Of a stretch of 64,000 nt of DNA, positions 25,629 through 38,150 are shown one piece after another. A program made the position numbers and the translations under genes. The DNA comes from Glossina fuscipes (Eukaryota; Arthropoda; Insecta; Diptera; Glossinidae): positions 35,911 through 99,910 of the forward strand of contig NW_023998462.1 in the NCBI RefSeq assembly GCF_014805625.2, in the 5' to 3' direction. Positions within the stretch are counted from its first letter, which is position 1. The number at the start of each line of letters is the position of its first letter. The notes below the pieces were generated by a model. The model ran no database searches. It was not told the DNA's origin and worked only from the letters and a program-made list of their open reading frames with translations.

Positions 25629-27154
25629 TTACGAAGGAAACCCCAAGAACAAATCTACGTTTCTCCAGTGACGGTCAGATAACAGAAGCAACCTATTTTC
25701 ATAGGGCAGAAGAGGGGCAATCGGATCCCAACCCAAATTTCTAAGGGCAAACAGCAAGAATTGCTTTTGAACAGATTCAATTGAATCCACATAGCACCTA
25801 TATGAAGGAGACCACACAACAAAAGCATACTCAAGTATAGGTCTAACCTAACACATGTACAGCCTTGTAGTAATATGAGGATCATCAAGCTCTTTGGACA
25901 CCCTCTTTATAAAACCAAGCGCGGACCTAGCTTTGCTTATCGAGAGCTCAATATGCAAGTTAAAACGTAACCTATGGTCAAATAGAACGCCTAAATCTGT
26001 GATCGAATCGACGTCCTCCAACTTATGCGAATCTATGAAATACTGAGTAATGACTTTCTTCTTGAGAAAGAAAGCTTCTTACATTTACTCAGATTTAGTT
26101 TCAGAAGATTCAAAGAGCACCATGCAAAAAATTATCCAAATCACCTTGAAGCTCATGTGATTACGATTCAACAGAGAAGGAAGAAAGCAGTTTCACATCA
26201 TCAGTACACATTAAGATCTGGCTGGATGGGAGATCGTTAATGTATAAACTAAATAAAATGGGACCTAAGTGACTTAAACAAAACTCTGAAGGATGTATTA
26301 TGCAGATAAGAGCTTATCCATTTCACTAAGTAGAAAGGGAAGCCAGAGGCTTGGAGTTTAAAGATAAGTAGTCTATGGTTAACCATATCAAATGCTTTGC
26401 TTAAATCTGTGCACATTGCATCTATGCGAGGGCCACTAGAAAAAGCCTTGAAAACGTGACAAGTAAACTCTAACAAATTGGTGACCATAGATCGCCCTTT
26501 ACGAAAGCCGTGCTGGTGCGGAGAAATATACGAATTAATGGCAAAGGCCAAATGCTGAGTCACAATACGCTCGAACAACTTGGGCAAGACACTCAACTTG
26601 GCTATGCCTCTGTAGTTCTCAACAAATTGTCTACTTCCACTTTTGTGAATAGGAATAAGGAAACTGCTCTTCCAACATAAAAGGAAAATACCTAAATTCA
26701 AAGACTGGTTAAAAATCTTTGAGATAACACCATACAACTCGACAGAGCAAGATATAAGTACACATGATGGAATTTCATCAGGTCCAGGCGGACAACTATA
26801 TGTTAGAGAACTCAACCCTTTAAAAACGTCATCTTTCGTAATAACGAAGTTAGAAATCGAAACCGAGTTAGTTATAGGATATGTGTAGTTTGCTGATAAA
26901 TCGAAGCTAGAAATCGAAAGGTTTCGTCGGAAATACTTAGCAAACAGATTTGAGATTTCTAAATCATCCGAGGAATCAGAGCCATTAAAAGACACATGTG
27001 AGGGATTTATGGAGATTTTTCTCTTGGAATTAGCGAACTTATAAAAGTATTTAGGATTAGCAAACAAGGAGAATTTAAGAAACTGAAGGTATCTGCAATA
27101 GTATTGACGGTTGAGGGAAATATACCTAGATTTAATATATTGTAGAACGACCAT
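25629..27154 (-). pseudogene. Reverse transcriptase of non-LTR copy 2
   Basis: The main frame (26249-27154) carries SVLPKLFERIV, SPHQHGFRKGRS and TDLSKAFDMVNH, which are RT fingers and palm motifs. A deletion then removes the GVPQG region. The active-site segment survives but its Ala codon is changed (DNA reads C/T-D-D instead of YADD) and is in another frame (about 26195). The C-terminal part at 25629-25888 has the RPILEYASVVW-type thumb in broken form. The microinverted stretch of copy 3 is in its original orientation here (25959-25979). Confidence 0.75.
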
Positions 27155-27264
27155 AGTAAGCTATCAACACTTCCTACTGAGAAATCAAGCACAATATGGG
27201 AAAGATATGATTTTAGCATGGAAACATTGATTTTATGGAAATCATAAAATTTATATGAAAAATT

Positions 27265-27927
27265 TCAATTTGGAACGTTATAGAAGTTCAGCGAACTAAC
27301 ATGCTTGTAATGAAAGGAAATACCCAATGCTGGATGATATGGATCGTCAGATAAACTAAATGGAAGGCAACGATTAACGCAAATCTCAGCGAAACTGGCA
27401 TAGCAGAGAACAAGCAATCTACTATTGCAATTAGGGTTACCAGTGTATTGAACTAAATTATGATCAAATAATTCATTGAAGAACACAACGGCTTTATCAG
27501 ATGTTGAGGAAGGAATCAAACAACCAGAACTATCACTGTAACACCAAGTGACTTGAGGCAAATTGAAGTCACCCAACGCAATGACTATATCGGTAGGTTT
27601 AGATAGCGTGGCCATTTCACAGATGAGGGCACCGTGATTCTTGTAAATGGAGATATCAGAATTTGGGGGAATATAGGAGCAGGTTATAAATAGATGTTTA
27701 CTAGGCATTTTCGCACGAATAGCGATAACTTCTACGTCCGGAGAAGTGGGAAATTCTATAGAATTGGACGGGACTGACGCAGATATGGCAATTAATACAC
27801 CACCACGAATGCGATTCAATCGATCCTTTCTAATGACTTGGAAAGGATTGTGAAAAAGTTCCGACGAATGAAGATCGGGTTTTAGCCAAGTTTCGGTGAA
27901 GACCAAACAGAAAAACTCCGCGCTCAC
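27265..27927 (-). pseudogene. APE-type endonuclease of non-LTR copy 2
   Basis: A frame of about 220 codons with FTETWLKPD (catalytic Glu region), RGGVLIAI, ALGDFNLPQ (Asp/Asn metal site) and a terminal SDDPYHPALGISF, corresponding to the usual SDH.P. motif. This domain nicks the target DNA. The original SDH histidine is not in its standard spacing. The frame lies in phase order with the RT downstream but is separated from it by stops near 27160-27260. Confidence 0.75.
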
Positions 27928-28010
27928 TGAATTTAGAAAAGTAGAACGAATGTTTGAATTTAGAACCCTACCATTTTGATAAATGAGAGAAAATGGGCCT
28001 GAAGGAATAT

Positions 28011-29070
28011 TTAGTTTTTTGAAGGAGAAAGAGCTACTGCATTAGCATTACGGGGTCGATCTCCAAGGATAAATTCCTTAATAAAGGATTCAACTGGCCA
28101 CAATGGTTTATTTAACATCAAATCCATATTTTCAGTCGGAACTAGAATTTTAAAAGATGAGATAGCTCTATATTGAGAAGGAGCCATTTTGAAAATGCTA
28201 ATGCGCTTTAAGTTGACTGATGGGACTTTCGCCGCCAGATAACTTTTTATGTTATCAACATACGTATCTGGCGCCAGTCTTGACACAAATATTGCCTTTC
28301 TGGAAGGAACTGCCTTCAAGCATATGTTATCTGTACTAGGAGCAGCAAGGTTCACGGATGGAGAGTTGAGGAAAATATAGAAGGGGTAACCACACATGCA
28401 CGAGCAGCTTGTGCGACGTGCTCAGTTTGGCGATCGGCGTTCACACTCGAACAGCCAGGAGGAGAGGATGATTTATATTTTTCTGTATTAGCTTTAGGCG
28501 ATGACGCCTGAGAAGATTGAGTGGCGTCAATGGAAGGCGATACCCTTGTCAGTTCAGCATAGCTCAAGCCAGAAGGACTTCCCGGTTTTTTTGTAATTTT
28601 TATGTTACCGACCGACTCAGCCGTAGCAGAAACGCTAACATTCTTTGTAAACTTTCAGAAATCGCTAACTTGCACCGGAATTAGGAAAACTGAGAGGTGG
28701 CGAACCATACGCTACGCTACAAGTTTAACAGTTTGTTAGCTGGAGAGGAAGATGGCTGCGCAATATAACGACACTCAACAAACCTAGTCTTGATTATTTC
28801 AAATTTTTCCCCCAAGGAGCCGAGATTTTTGCTCAAGTCTGAGAAACAATTTCTCGTCTCCGTGAAGAATTTGTAGAAATCAAACTCCCGCTTTCCGCAG
28901 TCAGGACATGACCATCGTAAACGTTTAGAAGGGTCAAGGACTGCATCAGCAGCACAGCCGATAATACCAGCACACTTTGCATGTCCAAACCGATTACCCA
29001 GCCAACAAGAAATGAATCGTTCAGATTCAGGGCCTGTTTTCGCTCGACATGGTGTAAATAAGCAATCCAT
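28011..29070 (-). pseudogene. ORF1 of non-LTR copy 2 with PHD-type zinc finger
   Basis: The likely start is the ATG at 29070, giving MDCLFTPC. Residues 1-60 have Cys pairs, HAKC and CPDC in the order of a PHD finger (C..C...C...H..C...C..C), followed by a helical region to about 28717. After frame breaks, two more fragments (28352-28567, low complexity Ser/Pro; 28011-28397) end in a basic tail. The second of them has FVSRLAPDTYVDNIKSYL, the small folded domain typical of ORF1 in CR1/jockey-type elements. Such proteins bind element RNA. Confidence 0.65.
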
Positions 29071-29199
29071 GTATATTGAAAACAACAAAAATAGCTTATG
29101 AAGGAAAAAGAGAAAAACTTAAAAATTCCACGGCATAAATTTTCAGCAAATTAAAACAAATTTCTCACTTCACTGCCTACTGTAAATATAGAGCGAAAG

Positions 29200-30610
29200 C
29201 TAAAGAAACTGTAAGCAAAGATTAACAGGCAAAAAGAGAGACTTTTACTAAAAGCTCAATTGTTGATTACACTAAACCAAAATGATTTTTTCACATAAAT
29301 GGTTATTAAATCTATACACGTTAAATTTACACTTTATTCTTTTAGAGAACTCTTAAAATTAAAATCGAATAAAGCAAAAAAGCTAAGAAATACACTAAAA
29401 AAATTGAAATATTTCGATATCGAATTTGCGATTTGCAATAACTATCAAACTTCATGTTCAAAAGCACAATATCGTTATGAAACCACACATTTGACAAAAT
29501 AATGGACATAGAAAGACTACTTAATCTCACCAAAAATTTATAAAACTAAATAATTATTTTCCGTGCCTTCCCTTCCGTTGGGTGTAAAAAAATTTGAAAA
29601 GAAATGAGTGAATATGGAATTAACAATAAAATTTGTGTGAACGACAAGAAGTGGTGCTACCCCCTAAGTAAATTCTTTAGATATATGATCTTCAGTACCT
29701 GTTGGGTGGCTATATACTCATGCAGGGGGAAGAAATCACAATTCAGTTCAAAAAACGGACGAGTTCTAAAAATCTACGTTGATAACATTCAGGCAAATTG
29801 TCACCATCGTCTTTGGAAATACATAAAGAAATATACAAATGGGTAACAGAGACACATATCATGAATAAATTGTAAAGTTCAGGTTAGCTATTAAGAAGAA
29901 AGAACTAGGCAATTTAAATATACAATAATAATAAGAAATGAAAATATAATAATAATATTTCGTTGAACACAAATCGATGATATCACAAGTATTCCGTTGT
30001 AAATGCAACGAAGAAGCCAAACTCGATACAGAAGTGATAGGTTACCATCAACCCACAATGACATCCCTATCGCTTTTGTCTTTTGTATTGTACGAAAATT
30101 CGATAATGAAAAACAGCAGACCACCTTCTTGTTCGAACCAATTCCAAGGTTCAAATGTTTGTTAATAAAGCGAAAGCGTTTCTGCTGGTATGTTATGTAT
30201 ATTGGAGAGTTCCGTTGTGGTATGGAGTCGGTGTAAAAAGATATTTCACAATTTGCTTTGCAAGGTTAAAAAAATAAAACCCGGCAACACCATAAAAATC
30301 TTCAGCCTTAGGTTTAAAAATTTTTTAACCTTCAAGAATACATAAATACAGTGCCTACCAGGAAGCCATTCGCCATTTTGCTTGAAGAAAATAGGTACTT
30401 CCTTGTTCCCTTCGCGTTAGGCGTCTTATGCGATCTTTTAGTAACGTGTCTATGACATGACACCGACGTAATTTGTACAAATAAAAACTGCTATTTTAAA
30501 TAGTAGTGCTTGATGGCTTCTTCCTATTTTTGCTACTACGGTTTGCGTTTCCTGTAGTCATTGTTTACTATATAGAACTATACATTATAACGTAGATAGG
30601 ATATATATAG
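29200..30610. other. AT-rich DNA between mobile elements
   Basis: No recognised gene. Frames at 29299-29502, 29604-29846 and 29977-30236 have no family match and no splice context. Confidence 0.45.
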
Positions 30611-30877
30611 TGTAAGGACCCAAAGTCTCTGGGTCTGGTTTTGGCCTCACGGATTCTCCGTCTCTGGCTGGGGAGAGAGGAGTGCTAGAGAGTAAGATAG
30701 AATAAGAATAAATAGGCATAGCGTAAGAATAGAATAGGCCTAGCATAAGAGGAAGATAGACATAGAGAATAAGAATAGATTAGGAATAGGAGTAGATTAA
30801 GATAGAAAAGGAATAGATTAAGCGTAGGCTAAGGATAGCTTAAGAGTAGGATATAAAAATTAGTTAAGGGAGTCGAG
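30611..30877 (+). repeat. Partial 5' LTR of element B
   Basis: It starts TGTAAGGACCCAAAGTC, has the shared CACGGATTCTCCGTCTCTGG block and the GAATAGA/AAGATAGA repeat run, and stops at GGGAGTCGAG. Compared with element A, everything from there to the leader block AAAACG.GAGTGAAGTG is deleted (about 215 bases). Confidence 0.8.
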
Positions 30878-33800
30878 CTTTATTCTTTCAAAACGGGAGT
30901 GAAGTGAACCGAAAAAAGAAAAGAAAAGGAAACACACAAAAAAAAGACATAAAAGAATAGTCGATACCATCACTAAACAAAGACAAACTTCTTATGTTTG
31001 AAACATACAAAAGGAAAAATGTTGCGAAGAAAACAGAAAGTATGGAACATTAAAAAAAATAAAAATTTTATATGAAATAAATAAATAAACAGACAGAAAA
31101 TATTTCGAAAAAAAGGGTCTTAAGCTAATGAAATTTTCATAAAAACCAACGCATAATGCAATGGAGTAGTTGCAAGTGTGCATAAAGATGTGTTGAAAAA
31201 AATAAATAAATAAATAAATAAATAAATAAAACAACTGCCAAATCTACGAAATCAACATTGATTTTCAAACATCAGAAAAGTAAAGTCTCTAAATGCTAGT
31301 GACTATACGTTAAACAACAAAAAACGCACAACAAGCAATTCATGTAAATAAGAGATGAAATGCACTTTGTATAAAGTAATGTAAATAAAGCATGTAAAGG
31401 CACCCAGACACACGCACAACATCGGTAAAAGCAAGCATAGAAGTTGGAAGACACCTAAAAACGAACACGCAACAACAACGCCGGGCATTTAGAAGCCCAT
31501 AACAAACCATATAAAATCAACTACCGCAATGTCGTCGCCGCGAAATATCTTAAATAAATTTCAACGTAATATTGCAACATCCGTAGGAAAAATAAACTTA
31601 AACTGTCATAATATTTGGCAAATAACGCTTACATAAAATTTAAAAGAACTGAAACTGATTAAAGTGGAAAACTGAGGTCTTTGCAAATGCAAAAGAGAAG
31701 TAGGCAACTTCGTGTGTATGCTTGTGTGTGCGTGGAAACAATTTGCAAATTGGCATATGTAATAAAAGCATGTGTGTAATTAAATAAGAAAAAGAGGAAA
31801 TATTAACAGGTACAGGACAAAACTAAATTGTTAACCAAATTGCACTCAGGAACGAAAAAGAAAAAAAAAAGAAAAAATTAATCAAGAAAGCGACCATGCA
31901 TACATTGAACGATTCAAATAAAAGGAGAGAAAAGAGGAGAAAATGAGAATAACTCGTGGGAGTAGACTATCAAAGCGTTACGGTCAGGTTAAGGTCGAAA
32001 AAAAAGAAAGGAGAATTACACACCAAATTATCTTGAATAAAGTTTAACATAATATTGCGAAAACTAGTGAAAATAAACTTAAACTGTCATAATATTTGGC
32101 AGATAATGCCCATATAAAATTGGAAGGAAGCGAAACTAATTAAAGTAAAAAAAAAGAAATATTGATGTGGTTGTAAAGGCATCAAAAGGAAAAGTACGAA
32201 CGAAAGTGTGACGCAAGAACTAGATGATTGATAAGGATTGTGTATGTGTATGCTTGCGCGTGGGAACAGTTTGCGAATACACATATACAACAAAAGCATT
32301 TGTATAAAATTTAATACAAAAAAAAGAGGAGAAAACTATATATGAAATTTATATGCAAAAAAAAAACAGAGAACAAAACCAGATAGTTAACAAACTGCAC
32401 ACAGGAGCGAAAGGGTAATAAAATGGAAGAAAAATGAAGAAAGTGACACCTATCCCATGTTAACAAGTGTACACCAGCTCACCGACACAGGACGATTGCG
32501 GTCAATACTATACCAACGATAACAACAATCACCACAGCAGTGGCAATAACAATAACAAACCAACAGCTAAATCCTTTAGAAGGAAAAACCGACTCAGATC
32601 TCGGCGGGGAAAGAAACCCAGCGGAGGAAGCAGAAATTCTTTTCGTTTTAACAAACAATAAGTAAACAAACACTAATTGTTCTCTCATATTAGGTGCCTA
32701 AGTCAACAAGCAGTAACACCCTCATCAGCTCCATCATCATTCAGTCCACCAACAACAGCCGCAACAGCAACGGCAAGTACAATTGCAGGCAGGTCCGGTG
32801 CACTTAAACCAACTGCCAACAAACTTTCAATGCATTACCAACCCTATCAACAGCGACAACGGCAGCAGTAACACCACCATCGTCATCTCGTTCCCACTCC
32901 AACCACAGCAATAACTCCAAGAACTTCATCACGCATCAAAATAGCAGCATATACAACAACGACAACCATAATCTCACCCAACACCAGAAACAACCAGCAC
33001 AACTACAGCGACAATTACAGCAACAGCAGAAATACAATTACAATTACAACAACAGCATCAGCAACCAAAAAAAAACAATTTATATACTACTAGTTTCGAA
33101 CGGAATATGTATCAATGCCCATGGGCAAAACACGTAGTTTTTGCCATGGTAACCAAATTCCTAAACGGACGATTCAATTGAAAAAAAACCACTGAATATT
33201 AACGATCGAAAAACACAATTCTGAGTTATTGTGAAGGTCAAAATTCCAAAAGTCAAGCAAAATAAAATGCTCACGCTAAGTTATAAAATACACGAAATAA
33301 TAGTAATACTGTGAGAAACCAATGTGGTTCAATGATAAATAGTAGGCTAAACGAGAAATAGCTGCAATTAATAATAAAGTTCTGACTCAAAGAAAAGGAA
33401 AAAAGTGTACAGCCACACAGTTAAAAAGTTTTTTTTTTTTCAATAGAAAATCAAAAGAAACAAATTACAAGGATAGCGAGTACCACTTCCCCTTTAATGG
33501 AAAATTTAAATAAAAAAAAAAAAAACATACCCAAAGGGATAACCTTCTGCAAACTTTAAATTATAACGTCTCATAAGACCATAACGTCTCGAATGACCTT
33601 CATTTCTTAGTTGCAAGGCCGAAGGTTTCAAGCATCCCTGTGCTAAAGAGATAACCGAACTTACATCTTGTAAATAAATTTCGATCATGTTTTAAAATCT
33701 GTAGGCCGTTTTTAGAAGTCCTTCGGTTATAAAACAAAATTACAGCAAGTTCTGTAACCATTTACATAATATCGCAAACCAAACCTTTAAACTCGAAATA

Positions 33801-34614
33801 CGGGCGAGGAAGCGATAACCACCTCTTTAGGTCATACACCACCGCTCAAGATTTGGTGGAAACCTTCTCGTCACAGTGCGACGCCAAAGATCGTGTGAAA
33901 CTTTCTGAAGAACAAACATAGAGTCGCATATGTGGTTGGTTAACACATTGATCGGAAATTACTGAGATTTGAAAATAGATCTAGTTTTTCAAACCAGTGA
34001 TGCAACTCCGTATTCGTAATTTAAAGATTTCATACAAATTGAAAAGGGAATACGAAATTTATGACAGAGGTTTGCTTTATCAATAAAGCAAATCATCTCC
34101 ATAAGGAAAAAAACAAAACGATAAATAAATAGATACCATAAGTGAACTTGTAAAGACGGTTTGAGGAACTAAATATTTCAATAAATACACCTCCACGGCC
34201 AAAATAAATATAAAGGCACTTTATTGTATTATACGAATAAGCGTTTTAAAGTAAAAGGGGGAATAACCAGTAAAAGGAAACCAGATGAACAAATATATTG
34301 GTTGTCACTAACTTAGGATCCATATGCAATCTATCCTTCTGAAATTTTGAAATTATACAAATAACAATTACACAAATACTTAAGCTATTAACCCCCAGGG
34401 AAAATTGTACGGGCAAGAAAAAAGAAACAAGCAAATAAACCACAAATAACGAAAACAAAATACATGAGAGAAATAATATAAATAAAGAGAAAAGAAGAAA
34501 ACATTCAAAAGAAAATAAAAGAGAATATCAGAGCGCCCAGGAGGGTTCCATTCTTGTTTAGTTATTTGAATTACTAACCCTAGTTAAGCTTGTATAAGCC
34601 ATCCAATTGCCAGC
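30878..34614 (+). other. Long non-coding leader of element B
   Basis: A-rich leader of about 3.7 kb that aligns in blocks with the leader of element A. It contains a (TAAA)n microsatellite at about 31198-31230, two diverged copies of an AAACTGTCATAATATTTGGCA..AA block (about 31600 and 32080), and CAA/ACA-rich sequence at 32460-33060. The frames at 32467-32871 are low complexity and not credible genes. Confidence 0.65.
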
Positions 34615-35339
34615 ATGACATCGCTGCCTCGCGTCACCTGGGTGAATTCCCTACGCCGAGATGAACTCCAAGCCTGCTTCGACCTGGACATCACCGGTAC
34701 CGTCCAAGAAGTAAGGAGGCGTTGGGCCCAATTCATCAATTAGGACCACCAGCCCAAGGTCGTCAAGCAGCTGCTAAAGCTACAGACCGAACTGGAGGCC
34801 CTCACCAGGCAGCGATCGCTGTCGCCAGCCCCCCACGCCAGAAATGGAGCCGACGAGGTGCCCATAGATGAAAAAGCACCCCTGCACCCACCGACGAACG
34901 CCGCAACCGGTGCCAATAAAGTCGCCGGATGATGAAGGGACACCCGCAACCACACCCCCCCTTCGCCATAGCGACAATCACCAACGACAGCAGAGAGGAC
35001 ATTCAACTCGCCGCCCCGATTGACGGAGCGTACCGGGTTGTACGGGCAATGACCAACGCAACGCTGATCATCGAGGCAGTCAACCGACGGGGGCCCAAAC
35101 TTGCCGACCACAAAGAGCCGCTTGCCTTCATCGAGCAGGTCGAAGAACTAGCAAAGGCATATAGCGTCGATGGGGACCGCTTGCCAACCATCATGGTAGT
35201 GATGCTATGTGATCGAGCCTTGACGTGGTATCGCAGCAACAACCAACACTGGACATCCTGGGAGAAGTCCCGAGCCTACTTTATGAGGTTCTTTCTACCA
35301 CCACGACACCTCGATCGACTCGAAAATGACATTGCATAG
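34615..35339 (+). pseudogene. gag of LTR element B
   Basis: A start ATG at 34615 opens a typical gag N-terminus (LPRVTWVNSLRRDEL) that stops after 42 codons at 34741. The capsid-like part is open at 34929-35339 and has LAFIEQVEELAKAY, ALTWYRSN and FFLPPR, the retrotransposon gag core pattern; it ends at a stop at 35337. No zinc knuckle is readable downstream before the protease. The product would be the structural particle protein; this copy is broken in at least two places. Confidence 0.75.
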
Positions 35340-35499
35340 CCAGCGACACCAAGCCCCGAGTTAGGATCCACATCTGACGAGGGCGGAGCCCTCGTCCAGT
35401 CTCACACATCCGAAGGGCAAACGAGCTGCAAGTGTTCAAAGGTTAACGACCGTAGCCGGCCCTCACTCACAACTAGGGCTAGGCCAACGAAAGATATAT

Positions 35500-35830
35500 A
35501 CTACGTCCAAAGGCACGGACCTGCGCTTCGAAGAGAGCCGGATCAGTGCGACCCTTATCGTCGCTGGTCAACGAGCCACCGCAACGGTGGACACCGACGC
35601 GACAACCAGCTTCATCGCAGAGACCCTGGTGCGCGAGGACGAAAAAACGTTTAGGAGAGGCTCGCGCCGAAGAGATGTCCGCCTACCCGACGGGACCGTA
35701 GTGGAGACCAGCAGCTCGTTCACGTGTCCGGTCCAATTCGGAGACCGTACCATCCAACTTCATCTTGTCGTAGTGCCCGTGGCAGCAGAACCGCTGCTGC
35801 TAGGATATAATTTCCTCAGGGCATTTGATA
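35500..35830 (+). pseudogene. Aspartic protease of LTR element B
   Basis: The frame at 35587-36108 reads VDTDATTSFI at its start, corresponding to the retroviral-type protease active site D-[TS]-G-A. The Gly codon is changed to Asp (35596-35598). A second protease landmark, LLLGYNFL (the L-G-x-[DN]-[FW]-L motif), lies at about 35797-35820. The domain would process the gag-pol polyprotein. The altered active site and the later stop at 36108 make it non-functional. Confidence 0.7.
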
Positions 35831-36005
35831 CTACATGCCATCCAAACGAAACTCCGAGCCGAGCACCTACAGGGAAGCGTGCCGCTCAGACGATGCCGAA
35901 CCAGACACGCTACAGGGCTAATGCGTCCTCCGGAAGCCTGCAGACCGTAGTAGACGATCATCACACAACTGGGAGGCCACGATTAAGGACCGAGGAAGAG
36001 CAGCG

Positions 36006-37250
36006 ATGCATCGAGCGCTTCCTGCAGCAAGAGCTGACGAAGTTTGCGAATTTGCAGGGCGTCACCACCACCGATACTCCTCCCGCAACCCAGCTATGCA
36101 AGCGGTGATCAACGCCGAGGTCAACAAACTGGTCGCAAATGGGCAAATCGAGCCCGCGAAGGGTCCGTATAACTCACTAATCAGCCTAGCACGTAAGAAG
36201 TACGGTACCTGGCGTATGTGCATGGACTTTGGCCACCTCAACAGCAAATCGGTAACCGACGCATACCCGTTACCGAAAATTCAAGCCATTCTCGCCCGAT
36301 TACGCAAAGCCCGATAAATCAGCAGCCTAGATCTCAAGGACGACTATTGGCAAATCCCGCTTGAGGCCATGAGCCGAACGTATACGGCATTTACAGCTCT
36401 CCGACGCGGGCTTTTCCAGTGGAAGGTCATGCCATTTGGCCTTCACTCAGCACCCGCGACGTTCCAGTGAGCCCTAGACAGCGTGATTGGCTCAGATATG
36501 GAGCCACACGTATTCGCGTATCTGGATCGTCGTCGCAAAAACTCTGGAAGAGCACTTAGCCAATCTCCGAGAAGTGTTCCGCCGCCTTAGAGCCGCCAAT
36601 CTACGAATCAACGTGGAGAAATGCGAGTTTATTAAGACGAAGCTGAAATACATGGGCCACGTGATTACTGAACAGGGTATACAAACAGACCCAGTGAGAT
36701 GCCGATACCTATGAGCACCCGCGACATCAAAAAATTCCTTGGCATGGCTTCGTGGTGGCGCCGATTCGTACCGGAATTCGCAGCCCTCTCGAAGCCACTC
36801 ACCGAACTCCTGAAGAAAGGGAAACACTGGCGCTGGACAGAAGAACAGCAAATGGCGTTCGAAATTCTGAAGGCCAAGCTGACGCAGAGCCCCACCCTGC
36901 TCAATCCGGACTTTGCAAAGCCGTTCACCTTGCAGATGGACGCCGGCGACACCAGCTAGGAGCCGTCTTGACGCAACAAATCGACGTGGAAGAACGCGTG
37001 ATCGCATATGCCAGTCGACACTAGAATAGCACCGAGAAAGACTACACAGCCACAGAGAAATGGCGATAATCTTCGGCGTGCTGAAAATGAGGCCGTACCT
37101 GGTGGGGTAACATTTCCATGTCGTAATCGATCCCTTGTCTTTGAAGTGGCTGAATTCCATGGACAAACCGACGGGCCGATTAGCGAGATTGGCCCTAGAA
37201 GTGCATCAGTACGACTTTGAGATTCATTATGCGGGATGAGAAACGTCGTA
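36006..37250 (+). pseudogene. Reverse transcriptase and RNase H of LTR element B
   Basis: RT landmarks in order: WRMCMDFGHLNSKS and YPLPKI (36210-36290), an in-frame stop at 36315, SSLDLKDDYWQIPL, MPFGLHSAPATFQ followed by a stop (36468), and a broken Y-L-D-D at about 36518-36530 where a frameshift removes the second Asp. The connection domain (IKKFLGMASWWRRFVPEF, 36725-36780) and the start of RNase H (FTLQMDAGD, about 36927) follow, then more frameshifts. The RNase H catalytic triad cannot be followed through. Confidence 0.8.
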
Positions 37251-37379
37251 GCTGATGCGCTTTTCATGACAACCACCCGAGGAACTCAACCGCGTGGTGA
37301 CACAGGCCGAGGCACCCGTAGCGTGCCAGTGGGCAGAACCCCAGAAGTTCCCCGATTTCATCATTACCGACGGATGATT

Positions 37380-38150
37380 ATATCGCCATTTCCCGCAAAG
37401 CAGCATGGACGAGGGAGAAGCAGCATGGAAATTATGCGTACAAACACCCGCGAGGACCGAGATTCTGCGGGAGAGCCACGACGAACCCACAGGGGTGCAC
37501 CTCGATATTCGCAAAACTACACGACGAGTCTGCAGTCGATATTACTGGCGGGGAAGCACCGAAACATCGCGCGGTATGTACGGAATTGCTGGAGCTACCA
37601 GCAATACAAACCAGTCCAGCAGAAGCCGGCTGAAGAAATGTTTACGGCCCTACCTACGGAGCCGTGGTAGGCAGTCTGTGCAGACTTCGTGAGGCCACTA
37701 CCACATACGAAGGCGGGGCACACGATGCTCATGGCATTTGTTGACCAATTCTCCAAAAGGGTGGAATTAGTCCCACTCAAACGAGCCACCGCAGTCACGC
37801 TGATAGATGTCTTCCGGGAGCGCATCCTCAGTAAGTTCGGTACACCGCAAGAAACTGTCACCAACAACGGAGTGCAATTCACCAGTAAACACTTCCAAAG
37901 CTACCTCTAACGAATCGGGGTCAAACACCGGCTCATCGCACCATACACCCCCAGGGAAAACCAAGCCGAGAGGGTCAATCGAACGGTCAAGACGACGATC
38001 ACACAATTCTGCCAACAGGAACCCTCCGCATGAAACCAATGGCTGCCGGAAATCGCCCTAACTATGAACACAACGATTTCACATTCCACCGGCTACTCCC
38101 CGGCATACATTATTCATGGGCGCCAACCCAGACTGCCACGTGCTTTCTAG
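37380..38150 (+). pseudogene. Integrase of LTR element B
   Basis: The HHCC zinc region is visible across two frames (SHDEPTGVHLDIRKTTRR and YYWRG, then a Cys pair, 37455-37610). In the catalytic core, the first Asp is kept (ADFV, about 37682), the second is changed to Asn (TNNGVQF, 37863-37865) and the Glu is kept (QAERVNRTVK, about 37968), with a stop at 37908 between. The following GYSPAYIIHGRQPR segment (about 38090-38135) is the usual C-terminal landmark. The enzyme would insert the DNA copy; this one cannot. Confidence 0.8.

Larger units (their letters stand above)
25104..29180 (-). mobile_element. Jockey/CR1-type non-LTR element, copy 2 (nearly full length)
   Basis: The fullest copy in the window. 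On the minus strand the order is ORF1 with a PHD-type zinc finger (to 28011), APE endonuclease (27927-27265), RT (27154-26249 plus fragments down to 25629) and a 3' end of AATAAATAAATCAATAAA (25104-25121). The 3' terminal block TTG.GTTTCTTGTATA.GTGGAATAAATA is shared with copies 1 and 3. Such elements copy their RNA directly at a nicked chromosomal target. Frames are broken in all parts, so it is not active. Confidence 0.85.

Noticed and set aside
32467..32871. Asn/Ser/Arg-rich ORFs as a leader protein of LTR element B
   Set aside because: Low complexity, a non-ATG start for the first, and no equivalent frame at the corresponding place in element A.
34740..35111. Minus-strand ORFs over the gag region
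   Set aside because: Antisense shadows of the GC-richer gag coding sequence.
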